Below are positions 1 through 5,964 of a DNA stretch of 52,854 bases, piece after piece. This stretch comes from an uncultured Lachnospiraceae bacterium. GTDB taxonomy: Bacteria; Bacillota; Clostridia; Lachnospirales; Lachnospiraceae. The notes under the pieces were generated by a model. The model ran no database searches. It was not told the DNA's origin and saw only the letters and a list, made by a program, of their open reading frames with translations. Every line of letters begins with the position of its first letter. The first letter of the stretch is position 1. Location of the stretch: positions 1 to 52,854 of the forward strand of contig CAOKPU010000014.1 in NCBI GenBank assembly GCA_948470755.1, in the 5' to 3' direction. The translations under genes were made by a program, and so were the position numbers.

Positions 1-66
1 TTTCTGCATATTTATAGGTTTCGATTTACTGGGTACACAATTCCGAAAAGGGAGTTAAATTTTCTC

Positions 67-95
67 TTGATTATACGTGTTGTACGTGTTATAAT
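67..95 (+). promoter_or_regulatory. Promoter and probable HicB operator upstream of hicA
   Basis: A TTGATT -35 box at 67-72 is followed after 17 bases by TATAAT at 90-95. The spacer holds the direct repeat TACGTGT at 74-80 and 83-89, so a protein bound there would block the promoter. HicB antitoxins commonly autorepress their operon; that this repeat is the HicB site is inference. Bases 1-66 show nothing I can name. Confidence 0.55.
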
Positions 96-117
96 TATTT
101 TTGTAAGGAGGTGGAAC

Positions 118-294
118 ATGAAAGACAAAGAGTTAATAAAACTTTTAAAGAAAAATGAATGGCAGCTTGTCAGGATTAACGGAAGTCATCACATTTTTCG
201 GAAAGGCGGCATAACCATTGCGGTTCCCGTACATGGAAAAGATGTTCCCACTGGCTTACTACATCAAATCTTGAAGGATGCGGGGCTTAAATAG
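118..294 (+). CDS. hicA: HicA family toxin (mRNA interferase)
   Basis: This encodes a 58-residue basic protein of the HicA family, small double-stranded-RNA-binding-fold toxins that cleave mRNA and stop translation until bound by HicB. The family signature is visible as GSHHIF with the conserved catalytic histidine about residue 24, preceded by a WQLVR strand and followed by a VPVHG turn. The ATG at 118 is chosen because AAGGAGG sits 6 bases upstream; an in-frame upstream start would overlap the promoter. Length is normal for HicA. hicB follows after 36 bases in the same direction, so the pair is one operon. It lies inside the recombinase-bearing element, where such modules commonly stabilise the element. 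Function is inferred from family membership. Confidence 0.9.
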   Translation: MKDKELIKLLKKNEWQLVRINGSHHIFRKGGITIAVPVHGKDVPTGLLHQILKDAGLK

Positions 295-330
295 CCCCGG
301 CCTTCAAACAACAATAAAGGAGGTTTTGCT

Positions 331-708
331 ATGTTGTTTGTGTATCCTGCTATTTTTCACAAAGAAAACGAATCCTATTGGGTAGAGTTTCCAGACTTAA
401 AAGGCTGTTACAGCAGTGGCTCCACCATTCCCGAAACTATGGAAATGGCGCAGGAAGCCCTTACTGGCTATCTTTTGACCTTGTTGGAACATGGTGACAG
501 CATCGCCGCTCCGTCTGATATTTCAGCCTATAGCCCCAATGACGGATTTGCAACGCTTGTATCCTGCGACATTAACCAATATAAGGACACAAAAGCGGTT
601 AAAAAAACTTTAACGATACCATCATGGCTGAATGACCGCGCTATTTCTATGGGAATAAACTTTTCCCAGGTATTACAGGACGCACTTCTTTCCAAAATAC
701 AGACATGA
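331..708 (+). CDS. hicB: HicB family antitoxin
   Basis: The 125-residue protein has the two-part HicB layout. An N-terminal domain of about 65 residues (partial RNase-H-like fold, with FPDLKGCYSSG) binds the toxin. A C-terminal segment of about 35 residues (KKTLTIPSWLNDRA through SQVLQDALL) looks like a ribbon-helix-helix DNA-binding unit. It is expected to neutralise HicA and to repress the promoter at 67-95. AGGAGG lies 8 bases before the ATG. Both domains look intact, so the module is probably functional. Confidence 0.9.
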   Translation: MLFVYPAIFHKENESYWVEFPDLKGCYSSGSTIPETMEMAQEALTGYLLTLLEHGDSIAAPSDISAYSPNDGFATLVSCDINQYKDTKAVKKTLTIPSWLNDRAISMGINFSQVLQDALLSKIQT

Positions 709-740
709 TAGATAATTACTTATCCCATTTTCCCAAAGCA

Positions 741-774
741 CCCCGGTTCTTAACTGAATCGGGGCAGCATTTTG
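741..774 (+). terminator. Probable terminator of hicAB
   Basis: A 9-bp stem (CCCCGGTTC at 741-749 with GAATCGGGG at 756-764, one G-T pair) and a 6-base loop are followed by a short run of T at 771-774. The T-tract is weak, so efficiency is uncertain. Confidence 0.45.
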
Positions 775-834
775 CCCTTTGACTTAACGGCTCATCCCCC
801 TAACTAAATGGCGCCGGCACCATATCCGTTCTTT

Positions 835-972
835 TTACGTTTTTTCTTCATTCATGTTCTGCCTTGCTAATAAAAGCCTTGCACCGCTATCGATAACAAA
901 AAGACTTTCTTTATCTAGCTGTATTAAAATTTGAACCGTATCACGAATATCTATTTCTTCCATTTTTGTCAC
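835..972 (-). CDS. Small protein divergent from an XRE repressor
   Basis: This 45-residue ORF is read on the minus strand from a GTG at 972, preceded 8 bases away by AGAGAGG; an in-frame ATG lies at 963. The product begins MTKMEEIDIRDTVQILI and is mostly helical with no membrane segment or cysteine. A strong promoter at 1016-1045 (minus) reads straight into it, and that promoter overlaps operator-like palindromes in front of the divergent repressor at 1125. I do not recognise a family. By position it resembles the small Cro-side or excision-control proteins of integrated elements, but this is inference. Promoter, RBS and start agree, which is why I call it a gene. Confidence 0.5.
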   Translation of the reverse strand: MTKMEEIDIRDTVQILIQLDKESLFVIDSGARLLLARQNMNEEKT

Positions 973-1004
973 TTTATAAACCTCTCTTCTTTTTTAACAG
1001 TAAC

Positions 1005-1066
1005 AACTTGGTTTAATAATATGACTACTAAGTAGTTTTTGTCAAGCAAATTTTAAACTTGGTTTA
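1005..1066. promoter_or_regulatory. Divergent control region: minus promoter plus three operator-like sites
   Basis: On the minus strand TTGACA (1040-1045) and TATTAT (1016-1021) form a promoter with an 18-base spacer for the ORF at 972. Inside that spacer is a perfect inverted repeat, ACTACT-A-AGTAGT (1024-1036). On either side is a direct repeat, AACTTGGTTTA, at 1005-1015 and 1056-1066; the second copy is itself palindromic (TAAAC-TTG-GTTTA, 1054-1066). This is the layout of a lambda-like switch. The XRE protein at 1125 is the obvious candidate to bind. Confidence 0.6.
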
Positions 1067-1124
1067 TTTTTTCTTGTTTTTTATCGTTTTTTTTGTTATT
1101 ATTGATTCAATGGAGGTATAAGAA

Positions 1125-1502
1125 ATGGTTGAAAGATTAAGACAAATATTCAAAGAATCAGGAAAAACCCAAACTGAAATCGCCAAAAAGACAAACGTTA
1201 CTCCTGCATACATCTGGAAAATACTAAATAAAGACAATGTTGCTCCGCGTGACCTTTTTATCAAAACGGTATGCAAAGAATTTAATGTAAACGAAGACTG
1301 GCTTAGGCTTGGCACGGGAGAAATGTATAAAGAAATAGAAGATGAAGTCGCCTCCGTTCTCTCCGATCTGATAGAAGAAGACAATCCTTTTTATGATCTT
1401 ATTATTGGAATTATGAAAACCTATCGCAGATTGGACGATCAATCGCAAGACGCATTAAAAAATCTTAGCCAAGAATTACTCAACAACATGAAAAAAGAAT
1501 AA
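1125..1502 (+). CDS. XRE-family (phage CI-like) transcriptional repressor
   Basis: The 125-residue protein has an N-terminal helix-turn-helix at about residues 14-36 (KTQTEIAKKTNVTPAYIWKI), then a linker containing NVNEDWLRLGTGEM. The latter is typical of element-borne XRE repressors from Firmicutes, in which that short segment follows the DNA-binding domain. The C-terminal 50 residues are helical and acidic and probably dimerise. There is no LexA-like protease motif. The start is the ATG at 1125 with GGAGGTA 7 bases upstream. It faces the small ORF at 835-972 across the operator region, and a terminator follows at 1553. Likely role: maintaining repression of the element's excision or transfer functions. 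Confidence 0.8.
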   Translation: MVERLRQIFKESGKTQTEIAKKTNVTPAYIWKILNKDNVAPRDLFIKTVCKEFNVNEDWLRLGTGEMYKEIEDEVASVLSDLIEEDNPFYDLIIGIMKTYRRLDDQSQDALKNLSQELLNNMKKE

Positions 1503-1552
1503 CGCTTTCTTACATACATTTTAAAGCATAAAATAACCGCTGCTATTAGCAG

Positions 1553-1582
1553 AGAGAAGAACCATAATTCTTCTCTTTTTTA
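1553..1582 (+). terminator. Rho-independent terminator of the XRE repressor
   Basis: A perfect 9-bp stem (AGAGAAGAA at 1553-1561 with TTCTTCTCT at 1568-1576) and a 6-base loop are followed directly by TTTTATTG. Confidence 0.8.
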
Positions 1583-1661
1583 TTGTTTCATGTAGACATA
1601 TCTTTACCTAACAATTATAATAGATTCTAAAACATTATGTACGAAGGAAAGGGGATTTCTT

Positions 1662-2237
1662 ATGGGCAATAAATATCATATCGAGCATTCTCAAACAACA
1701 AAGTCTTTACTAGCGCTTAAAGATGCTATCTCTGAAATGATCTCTGCAGGAAGCCTAACTGATGATGACATTCTCGATCTTAGATACTGGATGGAAGACA
1801 ATCAGCACTTAGCGGGCAACTATCCCTTTGATAAAATTTATTCCTTAATTGACAATATTCTATCAGATGGGATAATCGAAGAGGAAGAACGGGAACAATT
1901 ATTAGAAATACTGAATAACGAACAAGTCTGCGACTCTTCTTCCTTTCACATCGACTCCTTATCAGGCAAACGAATATGCCTTACTGGCACTTTTTCTTTT
2001 GCAAAGAGAAAAGATATCGAAGAAACCATCACCAAATACGGCGGTTTTAATGAATGCCACTCTATTACCTATCGAACCAACTATTTATTTGTTGGCGGGC
2101 ATGGAAGCGTAGATTGGGCCTATGGTAATTATGGCAATAAGGTCAAAAAGGCCAAAGAACTCCAAGAAAAAGGATATAATATCCGTATTTTGGGAGAAGA
2201 TGCTTTGAAAGCTTTTTTCGATTCCCACATTCCCTAA
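1662..2237 (+). CDS. BRCT-domain protein
   Basis: This 191-residue cytoplasmic protein has a helical N-terminal half rich in acidic residues (about 1-90) and a C-terminal BRCT domain (about 97-190). The BRCT core is visible as GKRICLTGTFSFAKRKDIE, then the glycine pair of KYGG and a final hydrophobic LGEDALKAFF helix. BRCT domains of this kind occur in NAD-dependent DNA ligase and in stand-alone proteins with ligase or exonuclease partners. No ligase or nuclease domain is present, so it is a stand-alone BRCT protein of unknown partner. GGAAAGGGG lies upstream of the ATG. It sits inside the recombinase-bearing element after the repressor, so it is probably cargo linked to DNA transactions. Confidence 0.75.
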   Translation: MGNKYHIEHSQTTKSLLALKDAISEMISAGSLTDDDILDLRYWMEDNQHLAGNYPFDKIYSLIDNILSDGIIEEEEREQLLEILNNEQVCDSSSFHIDSLSGKRICLTGTFSFAKRKDIEETITKYGGFNECHSITYRTNYLFVGGHGSVDWAYGNYGNKVKKAKELQEKGYNIRILGEDALKAFFDSHIP

Positions 2238-2427
2238 GAATCATATTCTCTCCAACAGCGCTTTAACTTATACTCCAGTTTACCAGATCACGCGCTTAAA
2301 ATTATTCAATGCCATGTACATTCCGCCTTCACAATCAGTTCTTAACTCTTGAATATTTTTCTACATCTGATAAGCCCATGTTAAATTTGTCGAGAGGCAG
2401 GAAAGCTCTTTATCAATGACCGTACCT

Positions 2428-2462
2428 GGCGGCAGAATAGACAAACTGCCGCCGTCTTTTTA
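2428..2462 (+). terminator. Rho-independent terminator
   Basis: GGCGGCAG (2428-2435) pairs perfectly with CTGCCGCC (2446-2453) and is followed by GTCTTTTT. The same 8-base arms recur in the hairpin at 3854-3875, so the two terminators look related by copying. In the rest of 2238-2471 I see no other feature. Confidence 0.75.
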
Positions 2463-2471
2463 TTCCATCCC

Positions 2472-2591
2472 TTATCCCTTCCTCTTCCTTTCAATATGTC
2501 TCTTTATGATGGTGTATATCTGCCGTAAGAAGATGACATCATCCTCCTCTATCTCCTCCAACAGTTCCATCACTTTTCTTTTGTACTCCAT
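2472..2591 (-). CDS. Small charged protein (39 aa)
   Basis: On the minus strand an ATG at 2591 opens a 39-codon ORF. The product begins MEYKRKVMELLEEIEEDD and ends with a very basic tail (RHIERKRKG). It has a central FLRQIYTIIKRH segment and looks like a single long amphipathic helix. I recognise this style (acidic helix, then FLRQIY, then a basic tail) from short hypothetical proteins near XRE regulators in Clostridia mobile elements, but no function is known to me. A GGGGGA purine run lies 6-11 bases before the start. It could regulate the neighbouring genes or be a decayed scrap. Confidence 0.5.
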   Translation of the reverse strand: MEYKRKVMELLEEIEEDDVIFLRQIYTIIKRHIERKRKG

Positions 2592-2674
2592 GCAATTTCC
2601 CCCGCTTCCCCTTTCTTTAGCTTCCTGCCATTAATTTATCATATTTCTACTTTAATGTGTCGTTATTAGATGAT

Positions 2675-2749
2675 ATTTCCCGATATCGGGAAATTTTTGA
2701 CATTTTATTGACATTTTCTGTAGACATATATCGGTTTGAAATCTATAAT
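2675..2749 (+). promoter_or_regulatory. Promoter with 20-bp perfect palindrome upstream
   Basis: TAGACA (2721-2726) and TATAAT (2744-2749) are 17 bases apart and drive the gene at 2787. Upstream is a perfect 20-bp palindrome, ATTTCCCGATATCGGGAAAT (2675-2694), a good candidate operator. Two TTGACATTTT repeats lie between them (from 2697 and 2708). The promoter excludes an ATG at 2736 as the start of the downstream gene. Confidence 0.6.
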
Positions 2750-2786
2750 CAACATAACAATATTTTTGCGAAAGGGGATTGTACTA

Positions 2787-3662
2787 GTGAATTGGTTTTA
2801 TATGTTTTTCTCTAGGACTTCTTTATACAAGTTTTTATTCTCAAAACGTACAATTTCACAACTTGAATGCGAGAGATCAAAATTAGCAGACGAAATACAA
2901 ACTTTAGAACACAAAATCGAATACCAGGAATCTGTCCTTAAATCCATTCTGCCATTATATGATTTCGAGAAATCCAAAATACATAATAAATTTGAATACT
3001 TTCAAGAAATGTGGATGACTTGGGGCGTCGAAATACACAGCCAGCCTTATCAGTTAAAACGGCAACAACGTGCCACAGACAGTATTTATACTCCATTATC
3101 ATTTAACGGAAATACTGGCAAAGCATACTTCCGGGGAAAGGAAACGGACTATTTTACCTCTCTTTTAAAATGTGAATGCATGGACTTTCAACGACGAAAT
3201 CTTCCATGTAAACACATGTACCGACTCGCTTATGAACTAGACGTATATATGTTAGATGATGTGGAAGTGGATCCGAATATTAATAATCTTATGAAACTCT
3301 CGGACGCCTTATCGCTTATAAATAGGCTTAGTGCAAATAAGAAAGAAATTTTTTCTTGCATATTGGATGGACCGTATTATGCAAAAAAATCTGATGTAAA
3401 AAGCTTGCTGGACTGCAATTTGGTGCAACTTTGTCGAGACAAACGGCAGTTATTGAATTATTATAAAAAGCAAGATTTGTTTTCGTTGCTTCCCGAAAAT
3501 ACTAATTTCAAAGTTCCTAAAAGTATAAAAAAGAAAGATTTGATAGATTTACTTATTTCCACATTTCCAGATGTAATTTCAAATTTAGAAAAATTATACG
3601 TCGTTGTGGAACCCCATGATAATATACGTCATTTAATCCCCTCTATCCGGGAGTCTTTATAA
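2787..3662 (+). CDS. SWIM zinc-finger protein of unknown function
   Basis: The 291-residue protein starts at GTG 2787, with AAAGGGG 9 bases upstream and the promoter just before it. An N-terminal hydrophobic patch is followed by a coiled coil (about 22-55). The SWIM finger is clear: C129-x-C131, nine residues, then C141-x-H143, in the context KCECMDF and LPCKHM. SWIM fingers bind DNA or protein and occur with helicases, transposases and recombinase partners. The C-terminal third (from about 215) includes a helix-extended-loop-helix-like stretch (VPKSIKKKDLIDLL) resembling SAP/HeH DNA-binding segments. No catalytic domain is present. It is unrelated in orientation to the cassette downstream and ends before a shared hairpin at 3854. 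Confidence 0.7.
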   Translation: MNWFYMFFSRTSLYKFLFSKRTISQLECERSKLADEIQTLEHKIEYQESVLKSILPLYDFEKSKIHNKFEYFQEMWMTWGVEIHSQPYQLKRQQRATDSIYTPLSFNGNTGKAYFRGKETDYFTSLLKCECMDFQRRNLPCKHMYRLAYELDVYMLDDVEVDPNINNLMKLSDALSLINRLSANKKEIFSCILDGPYYAKKSDVKSLLDCNLVQLCRDKRQLLNYYKKQDLFSLLPENTNFKVPKSIKKKDLIDLLISTFPDVISNLEKLYVVVEPHDNIRHLIPSIRESL

Positions 3663-3853
3663 TATAACAAATAAAGGAATCCACTACCTGCGAAGGCAAA
3701 AGGTTCTCACTACTCTTACACACATCCGCCAAAACCCGGCAAGGCTTCCATTTCAAATCATCCCGGAGGCCTTGATTCAAATACAATTAAATCTATTTAG
3801 AAGCACTGTTATGCGAAGCCGTTAAACGGACGGATGAGGGCGAATATGGAACA

Positions 3854-3885
3854 GGCGGCAGAACCCCCTGCCGCCTTATTTATTA
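3854..3885 (+). terminator. Hairpin terminator between convergent genes
   Basis: GGCGGCAG (3854-3861) pairs with CTGCCGCC (3868-3875), followed by TTATTTATTAT on the plus strand. It ends transcription of the SWIM-protein gene and abuts the stop codon of the convergent small regulator at 3876. The arms are identical to those of the terminator at 2428-2453. Bases 3663-3853 show no other feature. Confidence 0.65.
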
Positions 3886-4079
3886 TATTCCGAGTCGAAC
3901 AACTCTTTAAATGTAATCCCCAACGACCCACAGATCCACTCCACCTCCCGTATCGTCGGCGATACCCTGCCGTTTTCAATGTTGTTCAGCGTGGTCTTCC
4001 CCAACCCCGTCATTTCCTCCAACTCCACCAATGTAATTCCCCTTTCGCGCCTTATCTGCCACAAGCGGAATTCTGCCAT
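3876..4079 (-). CDS. Small XRE-family regulator (67 aa)
   Basis: The 67-residue protein is essentially one helix-turn-helix domain: MAEFRLWQIRRERGITLVEL leads into LEEMTGLGKTTLNNIENGRV, the classic XRE recognition region, then a C-terminal IFKELF-type helix. Two in-frame ATGs exist; the one at 4079 is preferred because GGAGGT is 8 bases before it and only 2 bases before the ATG at 4085. It lies just downstream, in the same direction, of the four-gene cassette 5605-4204 but beyond a strong terminator (4151-4195), so it has its own transcription and may control that cassette. Its DNA target is not identified. Confidence 0.8.
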   Translation of the reverse strand: MAEFRLWQIRRERGITLVELEEMTGLGKTTLNNIENGRVSPTIREVEWICGSLGITFKELFDSEYNK

Positions 4080-4150
4080 TACCATATACCTCCGTATGTA
4101 TATAGTAATCCATCAATTATTTTATTTCATTGGTAAGATAAAGCAAAAAG

Positions 4151-4195
4151 GGCTATATAACCCAAAAGAACTTTTTGATTATATAGCCTTTTTTA
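4151..4195 (-). terminator. Bidirectional terminator of the four-gene cassette
   Basis: GGCTATATA (4151-4159) pairs with TATATAGCC (4180-4188). On the minus strand the stem is followed by CTTTTTGC and on the plus strand by TTTTTTATC, so it can work both ways. It lies just after the stop of the last cassette gene. Confidence 0.75.
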
Positions 4196-4203
4196 TCAAC
4201 ATC

Positions 4204-4647
4204 TCATATTTTCTTTTTAATCTTTTTTAATATATTATTTCCAATTGAATTACTGACGTCATCACTGATAATAGACAACCCTAATGCAACAATAGAGAGA
4301 ATATCATTCCAGAAGCTATTATATGAGAACATATACAATATGCCAAAACACGTAAAGACAACTAGAATAAATAAATTAATAAATTTATTCACTTTCTCTA
4401 TCGATGTTTTTTTCTTTGATGTATCAATGGTATATTTATACACTTTATCTTTTACTATTATTTGAGAATTATATACTATCAAATATAAAACAAAAAGAAA
4501 TGCAAAAGAATTTATAAACGCCATAACCATTACTATATCTATCCCCGTCGTTTCCGCCAAATTGGCGGCCGCCTTCGTCTCACATACATAACGGAAAATA
4601 CATGCCATTAAAGATATCGCAACAACAAACGGAGTGCTATTTTTCAT
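4204..4647 (-). CDS. Cassette gene 4: multi-pass membrane protein, unknown
   Basis: The 147-residue protein has about four hydrophobic segments (roughly 6-22, 36-58, 88-108 and 112-130), with a soluble basic loop between the second and third (KDKVYKYTIDTSKKKTS). It ends in a lysine-rich tail (ILKKIKKKI). It is an integral membrane protein with no family I recognise. Its start overlaps the end of the previous gene by 11 bases, so the two are translationally coupled. AT content is much higher than in the chromosomal genes after 8067. It is the last gene of the cassette and is followed by a terminator. A holin-like or pore-forming effector is possible by size but not supported by a motif. Confidence 0.65.
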   Translation of the reverse strand: MKNSTPFVVAISLMACIFRYVCETKAAANLAETTGIDIVMVMAFINSFAFLFVLYLIVYNSQIIVKDKVYKYTIDTSKKKTSIEKVNKFINLFILVVFTCFGILYMFSYNSFWNDILSIVALGLSIISDDVSNSIGNNILKKIKKKI

Positions 4648-5080
4648 TTCGCATCACCTTTATATCAGTATATATAACAGCAATCGCAATATAAAGTTCT
4701 GTTAATATGTCTTCGATTATCTTTTTATCAATATTTTCATAGGATTTAAAATTTTTATTATTTAAATAAATTAATTGCTTCGGCTTTTCAAAAACTATAA
4801 CCCTTCCCGCATTAAGCTTTGAATTTATCCGGTTTGCTATTTCAAGAGCGTTTTCCTTTTCTTTAAATACATATATATTCCCCATAATCAAAGAGCATTT
4901 GGGATACCCTTCTGAAAAATACAGCAATACCTCCAAGTTTCCTATCCCGGAAATAATTGATGAACCATCTACGCTTATAGAATAATTTAAATCTTCATCA
5001 TACTCGATTTTTTCAAACTCGATATTCTTCTCATTGAATATAGCTTCTATCTTATCTTCTACTGCACTTCTATTTTTCAT
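4637..5080 (-). CDS. Cassette gene 3: YbjN-like fold candidate, unknown
   Basis: The 147-residue soluble protein alternates strands and helices: helix 1-20, strands through about 95 (GIGNLEVLLYFSEGYPKCSL and IYVFKEKE), then two helices. The order helix, strands with an F-E-G-Y type turn, then helices including IANRINSKLNAGR resembles the YbjN / secretion-chaperone-like fold. YbjN-type proteins often act as chaperones or immunity-like partners. This is a fold impression only; I see no catalytic residues. It overlaps both neighbours (11 bases at each end), which argues for a co-translated complex with the membrane protein downstream. An alternative is a completely new family. Confidence 0.55.
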   Translation of the reverse strand: MKNRSAVEDKIEAIFNEKNIEFEKIEYDEDLNYSISVDGSSIISGIGNLEVLLYFSEGYPKCSLIMGNIYVFKEKENALEIANRINSKLNAGRVIVFEKPKQLIYLNNKNFKSYENIDKKIIEDILTELYIAIAVIYTDIKVMRNEK

Positions 5081-5291
5081 AAAAATAATCCTTCACCGTA
5101 TTTAATAAAACCTTATCTTTGTCATTATAAAGGAAAACACGTATTACTTTTTTATCAATACTGAAACTGATATCATCATTTTCCAATATACAAGTTCTCT
5201 TATTGTTAAACACTTCAATTAGTTTAAATTTTTCTAATATTTGCTTTTTATTTAACATAGGAGGTTTTTGAAAAACTAATTGTCTGTACAT
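5070..5291 (-). CDS. Cassette gene 2: small protein, unknown
   Basis: The 73-residue protein starts at ATG 5291, where GAGGAGG is 7 bases upstream; the alternative ATG at 5297 overlaps the preceding stop as ATGA but has the RBS only 1 base away. The product carries KKQILEKFKLIEVFNN and ENDDISFSIDKKVIRVFLY, suggesting one helix and a four-stranded sheet. No known family. It is wedged between two genes with overlapping or touching ends. The following gene begins within its last codons. It shares a pattern of repeated aromatic-rich strands with the third gene, so the two might be distant relatives or partners, though I cannot test that. Confidence 0.55.
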   Translation of the reverse strand: MYRQLVFQKPPMLNKKQILEKFKLIEVFNNKRTCILENDDISFSIDKKVIRVFLYNDKDKVLLNTVKDYFYEK

Positions 5292-5293
5292 AA

Positions 5294-5605
5294 TCATTCC
5301 TCCTCTTCAAGAAGCATCCGTTTATGCTGATCATATAAATCGTTGTACCTAGAAATCTCCATAAGAGTAAGGTCTCCACCGTCAAACTTCTCCTTGAATT
5401 TATCCAAGAATTCTCTATTTTTGGGATTCCCTCTTGTATAAATCAAATCAATTATGCTATAAACATCCGCTTTTTTATGCTCCACATAAAATCTATTGAC
5501 AAGTGCCTGCGCCTTCTTCTCAATAGCAGCCATTTCGGCCAATACCTGTTGAATTTCATCTTCATAGTTTATTTTATCTGTTTTGCATTCCCCCGTAATC
5601 GCCAT
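5294..5605 (-). CDS. Cassette gene 1: helical, coiled-coil protein, unknown
   Basis: The 103-residue acidic protein is almost entirely helical, with a coiled-coil stretch at about 15-45 (EIQQVLAEMAAIEKKAQAL) and a highly acidic end (LLEEEE). It has no membrane segment. The ATG at 5605 is first in the operon; a GAAAGGA run lies about 14 bases upstream, an unusually long spacing, so the true start could be slightly different. Small helical leader proteins like this head some type VII-like toxin or contractile cassettes, but there is no WxG motif here and I do not assign a function. The upstream 360 bases up to the recombinase hold its promoter. Confidence 0.55.
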   Translation of the reverse strand: MAITGECKTDKINYEDEIQQVLAEMAAIEKKAQALVNRFYVEHKKADVYSIIDLIYTRGNPKNREFLDKFKEKFDGGDLTLMEISRYNDLYDQHKRMLLEEEE

Positions 5606-5964
5606 CTTCTTGTATTTTTTCCTTTCATATTAAAAAATAAAAAAATACAGCATCCCAAAAAGAAACCGTATCAATGATTTTATCCCTATATTTATTATAT
5701 TATCCCCATTATGTATTCCCCTGCTCAAAAACCACCTTTAATTTATAAATATTATAGCATACATATATACTACTTTCAATTACTCTTCCTTAAAACTCTT
5801 TACTTTTTTCGATCTTTTATTAATAAATTGATATTTCATTCTTATAATTAAAAAAAGTAATGCTGGAAGGCGCTTATAATGCATGTTATTATATTCGTAC
5901 AAACACAATATAATCACATCATACATATATCATTACTTATACAATACGATAAGGAGCAAATCAT
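5606..5964. other. AT-rich divergent intergenic region before the recombinase
   Basis: This stretch separates the minus-strand cassette from the plus-strand serine recombinase and must carry both promoters. It is very AT-rich, with several TATAAT-like boxes, but I cannot pair any of them with a convincing -35. AAGGAGC before 5965 is the recombinase ribosome binding site. No ORF or strong hairpin is visible. Confidence 0.4.

Noticed and set aside
2416-2634. Plus-strand 72-residue ORF with hydrophobic stretches
   Set aside because: It lies opposite the small minus-strand gene at 2472-2591 and runs through a terminator; no RBS.
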